The notes under the pieces were generated by a model, which was given only the letters and a program-made list of their open reading frames with translations, made no database searches and had not been told where the DNA came from. Shown here in pieces: positions 23,797 through 30,928 of a stretch of 64,000 nucleotides of DNA (its first letter is position 1; each line of letters starts with the position of its first letter). Position numbers and translations under genes: made by a program. Location of the stretch: assembly GCF_002929335.1 (NCBI RefSeq), contig NZ_PJIL01000005.1, positions 124,001-188,000 on the forward strand, read 5' to 3'. The DNA comes from Arthrobacter sp. Y81 (GTDB lineage Bacteria > Actinomycetota > Actinomycetes > Actinomycetales > Micrococcaceae).

Positions 23797-23955
23797 GCCT
23801 TCAAATTTACAGGCTAAACCTGAGCGCCAACACCAAGGACCGCTGCCCGCTACTGATCGGTAGGTGTTGGGCCATTATGTATGTTGACCTGGCCGTTGGC
23901 CAGGATTTCCGGCTATTTTCGGGCTCCTGGCCCCGTACCGGTCGGGGTTGACCGG

Positions 23956-24207
23956 CTATTTGGGGGCAGCGGGCAGGTTCTTGCGCCCGAACGCAAAATA
24001 GCTTCCCGGACCCACGAAGTTGATCAGCGTGACCATCCGCCAGACCACCTTACTGCCGCGGATCTGCTCCGCGGGCCGGCGGGAAATGTCCCGCTGGGCT
24101 GCGACCAGGAGCGAGAGCTGCACTGCAGCTGCCACCAAGGTCCCGAAGCGCGCCAACGGGGGCATTTCCTTCCAGGACTTTTTCTTTTTCTTCGTGGCCA
24201 TGGCCAA
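23956..24207 (-). CDS. Small membrane protein with PLDc_N-like domain
   Basis: 83 residues; ATG with AAGGAG eight bases upstream. A Lys-rich N-terminus precedes a helix (LARFGTLVAAAVQLSLLVAA), then a linker DISRRPAEQIRGSKVVWRM and a second helix ending GPGSYFAFGRK. This two-helix pattern matches the phospholipase-D nuclease N-terminal domain family of small actinobacterial membrane proteins. Function unknown. It lies between mcrB and the thioesterase in the same direction but with gaps of 159 and 88 bases. Confidence 0.72.
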   Translation of the reverse strand: MAMATKKKKKSWKEMPPLARFGTLVAAAVQLSLLVAAQRDISRRPAEQIRGSKVVWRMVTLINFVGPGSYFAFGRKNLPAAPK

Positions 24208-24295
24208 TGCTCCTTGGTTCCGATAATAGTGCCGGGTGGTTCATCGTAATGACGATTTTAGGATTCGGACCCGCCCGAAGGTAGGGGCTTTAGGC

Positions 24296-24712
24296 TCAGG
24301 CCACGAACGGCGCGAGCCGCTCCTTCTGTTCCGGAGTCAAGCGAAGGACCCTGCCCGTACCCTCATCCACGAATGCCAGGTGGGTGGTGGCCTTGACGCA
24401 GTCCTCCCGAGTGACCGGGTCCTGCACCAGGTAGTGGATGTCGAAGCTGGCGCCTTTCACGGCGCCGATCCACAACTGGACCACGGCGGGCACGTTCCGG
24501 TATTCGAGCGTCCTGACGTAGCGGATCCTGTGTTCCACCACCAAGGCCATGGTGCCCTCCGCAACATCGTTGAAGAGGGACACCTTTGGCTCGATCCCGG
24601 GCAGTCCGGCCCCGCGGGGCGGTCCGAAGGCCGCGATGCGGGCCTCTTCCAGCATCCGCACGATCTGCACGTTGTTGATGTGGCCGTAGGCATCCATGTC
24701 ACCCCACCGCAT
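24296..24712 (-). CDS. Hotdog-fold acyl-CoA thioesterase (4-hydroxybenzoyl-CoA type)
   Basis: At least 138 residues. MRWGDMDAYGHINNVQIVRMLEEAR carries the Asp and the DAYGHINN signature of the 4HBT class, followed by VEHRIRYVRTLEYR. The annotated ATG leaves no first beta strand. In frame, upstream codons read RRIEVLIP and reach CTG at 24751, which overlaps the ABC transporter stop by two bases, so translation may start at a non-ATG codon or by coupling. Hydrolyses an acyl-CoA; substrate unknown. It follows the ABC exporter genes as the third gene of that operon. Confidence 0.8.
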   Translation of the reverse strand: MRWGDMDAYGHINNVQIVRMLEEARIAAFGPPRGAGLPGIEPKVSLFNDVAEGTMALVVEHRIRYVRTLEYRNVPAVVQLWIGAVKGASFDIHYLVQDPVTREDCVKATTHLAFVDEGTGRVLRLTPEQKERLAPFVA

Positions 24713-24747
24713 GGGGATGAGGACCTCGATGCGCCGGGCGGCGGCGC

Positions 24748-26781
24748 TCAGCTGTGCACCGCCGTCGCGTCATCTTCCAGCGACTGCTCTGCGTCCTCGC
24801 CCGCGAACTGGGACATGTAAAGGCGGTAGTAGGCGCCCTTGAGTTCCAGCAGGTCTCGGTGGTTCCCCTGCTCCACGATCCGTCCGGCTTCCATCACCAG
24901 GATGGTGTCGGCGTCGCGGATGGTGGACAGCCGGTGCGCGATCACAAAGCTCGTGCGGTCCGTCCGCAGGGCCGCCATTGCCTTCTGGACCAGGACTTCG
25001 GTGCGTGTGTCCACCGAGCTGGTTGCCTCGTCCAGGATGAGCAGGGACGGGTTGGCCACAAAGGCACGCGCGATGGTGATGAGCTGCTTCTCACCGGCGC
25101 TGACATTGTTGCCTTCTTCATCGATGACGGTGTTGTAGCCTTCCGGGAGTGCCCGGACGAACCTGTCCACAAACGTTGCCCGCGCCGCCTCCATGACCTG
25201 GTCCTCGGTGGCGTTGAGGTTTCCGTATTTGATGTTGTCGTAGATGCTGCCGCCGAACAGCCAGGCATCCTGCAGCACCATGCCCACCTTGGCCCGCAGT
25301 TCGGAGCGGCTCAGGTGCGTGATGTCCACACCGTCCAGCGTGATGCTTCCCGAATTGAGCTCGTAGAAGCGCATCACCAGATTGACCAGGGTGGTCTTGC
25401 CCGCACCCGTGGGGCCGACGATGGCCACGGTGTGTCCCGGTTCTGCGTTGAAGGAAAGGTCCTCGATCAGGGGCTTGTCCTCCGAGTAGCTGAAGGTCAC
25501 GTGCTTGAACTCGACGTGGCCGTCGGTCTTGGCAGGCAGGTGCTCTGTGGCAGTCTCGGCATCCTGTTCCTCGGCATCCAGGAATTCGAAGACCCGCTCA
25601 GCCGAAGCAACGCCGGACTGCAGCATGTTGGCCATACCGGCCATCTGTCCGAGCGGCTGCGTGAACTCGCGCGAGTACTGGATGAAAGCGGTGGCGTCGC
25701 CCAGGCTCATACCGCCGGAAGCCACCCTCAGCCCGCCGACCACAGCGATACCCACATAGCTGAGGTAGGAGACGAACTGCATGACCGGCATGATCATGCC
25801 CGAGACAAACTGGGCTCCGAAGCTGGCCTTGTACAGGGCTTCGTTCCGCTCGTCGAAGCTTTCCAGGATGTCGGCGTCACGGCCGAAGACCCGCACGAGG
25901 TCGTGTCCGGAGAACGATTCCTCGATCTGGCCGTTGAGCTGGCCGGTGTTCTTCCATTGCGCCGCAAACAGCTTCTGGCTTCTCGACCCAATGATGCCGG
26001 CGGCCACTCCGGACAGCGGGAGGGCCACCAGGGCGATGAGGGCCAGCTGCCACGACACGATGAACATCATGATGACGATGCCGAGCACCGTGAGCGCAGA
26101 ACTGATCAGTTGCGCGAAGGCCTGTTGCAGCGCCTGCTGGATGTTGTCGACGTCGTTAGTCACGCGGGACAGGGTGTCGCCACGCTGACGCGTGTCGAAG
26201 TAGTTCAGCGGCAGCCGATTGAGCTTCTTCTCCGTGTCGTCTCGCAGTTTGCGGACCACGCGCATGACCAGCACATTCAGGACATAACCCTGCAGCCAGG
26301 TGAAGATGTTCGCCACGAAGTACATCACCAGCACAATGCTGATCAGGAACGACAGCTTCTGGAAGTCGATCCCCACGCCCGGAATGAGCTCCATCTTGGC
26401 GATCATGTCCGCGAAGTTGTTTTCGCCCTGGGCTCGCAGCCCGTCCACGAACTGGTCCTTGCTGACTCCGGCGGGCAGTTGCTTTCCCACCACTCCCCCG
26501 AAGATGACGTCCATTGCCTGGCCCAGGATCTTGGGGGCGATGACGTTGAGGACCACGGCGACCGTCACCATGGCGAGCACCAGGGCGATGCCGGCGGACT
26601 CGGGTTTCAGCAGGCCCATCAGGCGCTTGGCGGACGGCCAGAAATGCTCGGCCTTCTTCGCCGGCGTGCCGCCGAACATGTCGCCGTCGGCCTCGGTGGG
26701 CTTGTATTCCTCTTCGTAGAAGTCGTCGTCCTCCACGGGAAGTGTTTCCTGGCCCGCGGGGAGTTTCTCGTTGGTGCTCAT
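24748..26781 (-). CDS. ABC exporter half-transporter with the canonical ATP site residues
   Basis: 677 residues: an acidic N-terminal extension of about 45 residues, six membrane helices (to about 370), then a nucleotide-binding domain with GPTGAGKTTLVNLV, Walker B SLLILDEATSSVDTRTE and H-loop VIAHRLSTIRDADT. Its signature loop is NVSAGEKQ instead of LSGGQ. The start overlaps the stop of the partner half by four bases (ATGA). The intact Glu and His here, with losses in the partner, indicate a heterodimeric TM287/288 or LmrCD-like multidrug or lipid exporter. Substrate unknown. Confidence 0.9.
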   Translation of the reverse strand: MSTNEKLPAGQETLPVEDDDFYEEEYKPTEADGDMFGGTPAKKAEHFWPSAKRLMGLLKPESAGIALVLAMVTVAVVLNVIAPKILGQAMDVIFGGVVGKQLPAGVSKDQFVDGLRAQGENNFADMIAKMELIPGVGIDFQKLSFLISIVLVMYFVANIFTWLQGYVLNVLVMRVVRKLRDDTEKKLNRLPLNYFDTRQRGDTLSRVTNDVDNIQQALQQAFAQLISSALTVLGIVIMMFIVSWQLALIALVALPLSGVAAGIIGSRSQKLFAAQWKNTGQLNGQIEESFSGHDLVRVFGRDADILESFDERNEALYKASFGAQFVSGMIMPVMQFVSYLSYVGIAVVGGLRVASGGMSLGDATAFIQYSREFTQPLGQMAGMANMLQSGVASAERVFEFLDAEEQDAETATEHLPAKTDGHVEFKHVTFSYSEDKPLIEDLSFNAEPGHTVAIVGPTGAGKTTLVNLVMRFYELNSGSITLDGVDITHLSRSELRAKVGMVLQDAWLFGGSIYDNIKYGNLNATEDQVMEAARATFVDRFVRALPEGYNTVIDEEGNNVSAGEKQLITIARAFVANPSLLILDEATSSVDTRTEVLVQKAMAALRTDRTSFVIAHRLSTIRDADTILVMEAGRIVEQGNHRDLLELKGAYYRLYMSQFAGEDAEQSLEDDATAVHS

Positions 26782-28511
26782 GCCACTTCCTCCGCTGTCA
26801 GCTGGGACTCGACGATTTCCTGATAGGTGGTGGAACTTAGCAGCAGCTCATCGTGCGTGCCCCGGTCCACGATCCGGCCGTTGTCCAGGACCAGGATCTG
26901 GTCGGCATCGGCAATGGTGGACACGCGCTGGCCCACGATGATCACCGTGGCATCGGCCGTTTTCGCCCTAAGTGCACGGCGAAGCCGGGCGTCCGTGGCG
27001 ACGTCGAGGGCCGAGAAGGAGTCATCGAACAGGTACACCTTGGGCTGGGTTACCAAGGCCCTGGCGATGCACAGACGCTGGCGCTGGCCGCCCGAGACGT
27101 TGGTGCCGCCCTGGGCGATCCTGGAACCGAGACCGTTCTTCTTGTCCCGAACGAAGTCCGCGGCCTGGGCCACCGTAAGCGCGTCCCACAGCTCCTCGTC
27201 CGTGGCCTCTGTCTTCCCGAAGCGCAGGTTGTGCTCGATGGTTCCGGAGAAGAGGTACGGCCGCTGCGGCACCATGGCCACCCTGCCGGTGATTTCGGAA
27301 CGCTCAAGGTTGGTGATGGGGACGCCGTCGAGCAGCACCTCGCCGGACGCGACATCGTAAAGCCGCGGCAGCAGGGACAGCAGGCTGGTCTTGCCGGCGC
27401 CGGTTGAACCGACAATGGCCACGGTCTGGCCGGGCTCGGCGGTGAAGCTGATGTTGCTCAGGACGGGTTCTTCGGCCCCGGGGTAAGCGAACGAGACATT
27501 GCGGTACTCCACGCGACCGGTCCTGTGGGTGGGCGCCACCGGCGCCTCCGGTTCATGGATGGAGGGTTCGACGTCGAGCACCTCACCGATGCGGTCCGCA
27601 CAGACCGAGGCCCGCGGAATCATCATGGCCATGAACGTGCCCATCATGACCGCCATCAGGATCTGCAGGAGGTACTGCAGAAAGGCCGTCAGGGAACCGA
27701 CCTGCATCTCCCCGGCGTCCACCCGTTGGCCGCCGAACCACAGCACGGCTGCGGTGGAGACATGGAGGATCATCCCGATGGCCGGGAACATCAGGACGAA
27801 CAAGGAGCCAATTTTCAGCGAGACATCGGTGAGTTCGCGGTTGGCCCCGCCAAAACGCTCCGTCTCGTGCGGTTCCCGGACGAAGGCGCGGACCACGCGG
27901 ATGCCAATGATCTGCTCGCGGAGAATGCCGTTGATGCGGTCGATCTTCGTCTGCATGGAACGGAAGAGCGGCATGAGGCGGACCACGAGGTACCCCACCA
28001 CGGCAATCAGCACCGGAACGGACACCCAAACCAGCCAGGACAGGCTCAGGTCCTCGCGCAACGCCATGATGATGCCGCCGATGCACATGATGGGCGTGGC
28101 CACCATGAAGTTCAGCCCCATGAGAACCAGCATCTGGACCTGCTGGACATCGTTGGTGCCGCGGGTAATCAGGGTTGGTGCGCCGAAAACGTTGACGTCC
28201 TTGGCCGAAAAGCTCGTCACCTTCCGGAAGACGCCACGCCGCAGGTCCCGGCCGAAGGCCATGGCCGCCTTGGACCCGAAGTAAACACCGGCGATGGCAG
28301 TCGCTACCTGGATGAGTGCCACGCCGAGCATGACCCCGCCCGTTCGCCAGATGTAGTCGGTGTCTCCTCGGGAGACGCCCTCATCGATGATCTGGGCGTT
28401 CAGGCTGGGAAGGTAAAGGGCCGCAATGGTGGACGCCAACTGGAAAACAATGACTGCCGCGATATACGGCAAATACGGCTTGGAGTAGCGCCGTATGAGG
28501 GTGACAAGCAT
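26778..28511 (-). CDS. ABC exporter half-transporter with degenerate catalytic residues
   Basis: 577 residues: six membrane helices (about 15-310) then an NBD with Walker A GSTGAGKTSL and a canonical signature NVSGGQRQR. However, the Walker B is VYLFDDSFSALD, with Asp in place of the catalytic Glu, and the switch His is Gln in IIVGQRVSTIADAD. These are exactly the changes seen in the degenerate site of heterodimeric exporters. The start has AAAGGA nine bases upstream. It is the first gene of an operon with the partner half and a thioesterase. Confidence 0.9.
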   Translation of the reverse strand: MLVTLIRRYSKPYLPYIAAVIVFQLASTIAALYLPSLNAQIIDEGVSRGDTDYIWRTGGVMLGVALIQVATAIAGVYFGSKAAMAFGRDLRRGVFRKVTSFSAKDVNVFGAPTLITRGTNDVQQVQMLVLMGLNFMVATPIMCIGGIIMALREDLSLSWLVWVSVPVLIAVVGYLVVRLMPLFRSMQTKIDRINGILREQIIGIRVVRAFVREPHETERFGGANRELTDVSLKIGSLFVLMFPAIGMILHVSTAAVLWFGGQRVDAGEMQVGSLTAFLQYLLQILMAVMMGTFMAMMIPRASVCADRIGEVLDVEPSIHEPEAPVAPTHRTGRVEYRNVSFAYPGAEEPVLSNISFTAEPGQTVAIVGSTGAGKTSLLSLLPRLYDVASGEVLLDGVPITNLERSEITGRVAMVPQRPYLFSGTIEHNLRFGKTEATDEELWDALTVAQAADFVRDKKNGLGSRIAQGGTNVSGGQRQRLCIARALVTQPKVYLFDDSFSALDVATDARLRRALRAKTADATVIIVGQRVSTIADADQILVLDNGRIVDRGTHDELLLSSTTYQEIVESQLTAEEVA

Positions 28512-28937
28512 GCCCGGTAATCCTTTGGAAGAGCGCGAAGTGAATTGGAAGAAGTAATACCAGCGGGGGCTGACACTCTTAGCTTTCCCACTCTACGAAA
28601 TCCGTTGCCTATGCGAAACAACAGTAGGCAAATATCATCCGAAGGGCGTATCCGTGCCAGGGTGGCGGCAGAGCCCCACGTGCGTCCTGTTACGGGTGAA
28701 GCGGGTGTTATCCCTCGGTTCCGAGGGAAGGGAATGTGAAAAACGGGTACCCAGTCAAGTATCGGCTACTCGCGACTACGCCAGTGCCTGCGGCTTAGCG
28801 TGAAGTGGTCAGTTAATTGACAACTCTGCAGGAGAGTCGCAGGCGATCTGGGCACCTACGGCCAACGGCCGGCTCCGCCATGGGGCCTCCCGCTCCCGCA
28901 GTCTGGTCAGTCCAAAATGATCCAGATGGAGAATCCC
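28512..28937. other. Divergent intergenic region, 426 bases
   Basis: Separates the minus-strand ABC exporter from the plus-strand CHATG-repeat gene and should hold both promoters. A small hairpin TCCCTCGG-tt-CCGAGGGA occupies 28711-28728. I see no further gene, riboswitch or convincing operator. Confidence 0.5.
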
Positions 28938-29717
28938 ATGAAGAGAATCCTCGCAACGGCCGGCATTGCGGGCATTGCGTTAATTGGCGTTACAGCCCCG
29001 GCAAATGCCGGCGACGACAAAGTCAGCATTTGCCACGCAACGGGCTCGGAATCGAACCCCTTCGTGAGCATCACGGTCAGTAAAAATGCGCTCAACGGAA
29101 ATGGCCATGCCTCGCACAGTGGCGACCTGATTCCCGCGCCTGCGGCCGGCTGCCCTGGCGGGTCAAAGGGAGACCACGACCCCAAGGACGACGACGAGGG
29201 CCACGGCACCAAGAAGGTCACCATTTGCCACGCGACGGGATCCGACAAGAACCCGTACGTCGTCATCACCATTCCCGAAAAGGCGTGGTGGAACGGTCAC
29301 AAGGACGGACATAACGGCAGGGCCGACATCTATCCGGTCCCGGCGGGCGGTTGCGACGTGAAGGGTGAAGAAGAAGAGGAAGAGGAAGAGACGAAGCCGC
29401 CCGTTGTGGTTCCGCCCGTTGTGGTCCCGCCGGTCGTAACACCGCCTGTCGTAACACCGCCTGTTGTGGTCCCGCCGGTCGTAACACCGCCCGTTGTGGT
29501 CGCGCCGGCTGTTGTCGCAGTGCCGGCCGGAGCCGCAGCGGCCCCGGCTGCCGCCCCGGTGGTCAACCGCGGATTCAACGCCCAGACAGCGGCCGGCACC
29601 CAGACAGACGCCGGTATGCCCGCTTGGTTCGGAGGCCTGGCTGCACTGCTTGGCGCCACGGGGCTGGTCGCCCTGCGGCACAGGGGACGCCTGCAGAACT
29701 TCGGGTCGTCGAAGTAA
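28938..29717 (+). CDS. Secreted CHATG-repeat protein with Pro/Val stalk and C-terminal membrane helix
   Basis: 259 residues from ATG 28938 (GGAG seven bases upstream). The signal peptide ends about residue 24 (APANA). Two imperfect repeats of about 46 residues (28-73 and 93-140) each contain ICHATGS, a beta segment, NGH and a closing GC, with paired Cys and several His that could bind a metal or form disulfides. A run of eight Glu, seven PPVVV/PPVVT units and an Ala/Pro linker form a stalk. A C-terminal helix with basic RHRGR follows, without a recognisable LPXTG/LAXTG motif. The next gene, 77 bases on, is a sortase. Probable envelope-displayed protein; function unknown. Confidence 0.75.
   Translation: MKRILATAGIAGIALIGVTAPANAGDDKVSICHATGSESNPFVSITVSKNALNGNGHASHSGDLIPAPAAGCPGGSKGDHDPKDDDEGHGTKKVTICHATGSDKNPYVVITIPEKAWWNGHKDGHNGRADIYPVPAGGCDVKGEEEEEEEETKPPVVVPPVVVPPVVTPPVVTPPVVVPPVVTPPVVVAPAVVAVPAGAAAAPAAAPVVNRGFNAQTAAGTQTDAGMPAWFGGLAALLGATGLVALRHRGRLQNFGSSK
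29397..29501 (+). repeat. 15-base tandem repeat encoding PPVVV/PPVVT, seven units
   Basis: Seven in-frame 15-base units inside the CHATG-repeat gene alternate between a form encoding PPVVV (GTTGTGGT) and one encoding PPVVT (GTCGTAACA). Such coding minisatellites can change copy number and so stalk length. Confidence 0.85.
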
Positions 29718-29794
29718 CGCAGTTCCCGCGGTCAGGACGGGCATCCACCGTTACGGTGCGATGCCCGTCCACACCTATCTATGGAGGAGTTCCG

Positions 29795-30874
29795 ATGTCC
29801 TTCCCCAACCGCCATGACGTAGACAGCCCAACCCTGGACAGCGATATCGCCGCGCCTGGTGCGGGCGGGCGGGGCACCCCGGACGACGGGCATTCAAGAG
29901 ACAGTGTTCCGGAGGGCGGGGCAGCCGGATACGGGGCCCACCATCAACGTCTGTTGGAGCGGCGGCGCAGTGACCTATTGCGCCTGAACCGGTTTCTGCT
30001 GGAAATCCTGCCACTTAGGGCCAAGAACCTCGTAGTCCGGTCCCTGCAAGCTAGGTCCTCCAAAGACTGGCCTGTACGCAACTGGGCGCCCGGAAACTGG
30101 TCTTCGCGAAGCTGGCGGCCGCCAAAAGGCCTGTCGCTGAACCGCCCGTCACTGAACCGCCCGTCGCTGAACCGCGGCGATCTGCTGCTGCTCCTTGCCG
30201 GCGTCGTGGCCTTCTTTGTGTTGACGTTCCTCCCTGGCATCGTCGCTCCGGGGAGCGCATCCGGCAGGGCCGGGGCCCAGTCGGCAACGTCCCCGTATTT
30301 ACGGTCCGCCGAGCTGGCTCTGCCTGGCTATGCTGTCCCGCCGGACACTTTCCCCTGGAGCGGCAAGGAGACCCCGACAACTGCACCCGCGGCGCAGGAA
30401 CCGCCGCCGAGCCTGCCCAGCTATCCGCCGGCCGCAGCCCCCACCAGGATTGTCTATCCGGCAGCCGGGCTGGACGTCGTGATTCATCCGCTTACCCCGA
30501 CGCGCGAGGAACTGGAGTCCCAGGCGATCGTGCCGCCGATCACCGTGGATGGCTATTGGGTGTCGGACTTCGGCATGCCCGGCGCCGGGTCCACCAACAC
30601 GACGTACATCCTTGGCCACAGTTGGGAAGGCCGCGACGCTCCCTTCAACCGGCTCAGTGCCGCGAGCGTCCCCGGTGACATCTTCGAAGCCACAACCGCA
30701 TCGGGAACCATGCGCTACAGGGTGGATTCGGTGGACACCTACGTGAAGGCAAGCCTGAAGGACAGCCCGATCTGGACCGCAGTTCCCAACCGCCTTGTGC
30801 TGATCAGCTGCTATACGGAAGATCCCTGGGGGAAGAACGTGGTGGTCGTTGCGTCTCCGGTCCCCGCACCCTGA
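29795..30874 (+). CDS. Sortase (class E/F-like) with long N-terminal extension
   Basis: 359 residues; ATG with GGAGGAG five bases upstream. A 128-residue N-terminal cytoplasmic part contains a thrice-repeated RPSLN/SLNR unit just before a single membrane helix (129-150). After a Pro-rich linker comes the sortase fold (about 215-355): VSDFGMPGAGSTNTTYILGH with His275, and LVLISCYTEDPWGKNVVVVA with Cys339. The position after Cys normally held by the catalytic Arg shows Lys347. It probably anchors the upstream surface protein or other LAXTG proteins to the wall. The Arg loss may affect activity or mean a different residue serves. Confidence 0.82.
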   Translation: MSFPNRHDVDSPTLDSDIAAPGAGGRGTPDDGHSRDSVPEGGAAGYGAHHQRLLERRRSDLLRLNRFLLEILPLRAKNLVVRSLQARSSKDWPVRNWAPGNWSSRSWRPPKGLSLNRPSLNRPSLNRGDLLLLLAGVVAFFVLTFLPGIVAPGSASGRAGAQSATSPYLRSAELALPGYAVPPDTFPWSGKETPTTAPAAQEPPPSLPSYPPAAAPTRIVYPAAGLDVVIHPLTPTREELESQAIVPPITVDGYWVSDFGMPGAGSTNTTYILGHSWEGRDAPFNRLSAASVPGDIFEATTASGTMRYRVDSVDTYVKASLKDSPIWTAVPNRLVLISCYTEDPWGKNVVVVASPVPAP

Positions 30875-30878
30875 CAAA

Positions 30879-30907
30879 GGCGACGGCGGCACTGTGCCGC
30901 CGTCGCC
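30879..30907. terminator. Strong hairpin between convergent sortase and efflux genes
   Basis: GGCGACGGCGGCA-ctg-TGCCGCCGTCGCC: perfect 13-base arms and a three-base loop, starting 4 bases after the sortase stop and 22 bases from the stop of the facing MFS gene. It probably works in both directions. Confidence 0.75.
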
Positions 30908-30928
30908 GTCGTACGGTGTTGTGGGCGA

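Noticed and set aside
23888..23904. Hairpin CCTGGCC-gtt-GGCCAGG upstream of mcrB as an operator
   Set aside because: Seven-base GC-rich arms occur often by chance in this DNA, and no regulator gene is next to it.
29163..29744. Long minus-strand reading frames opposite the CHATG-repeat gene
   Set aside because: They are antisense shadows produced by the Pro/Val and Glu repeats; no ribosome site and no protein-like features.
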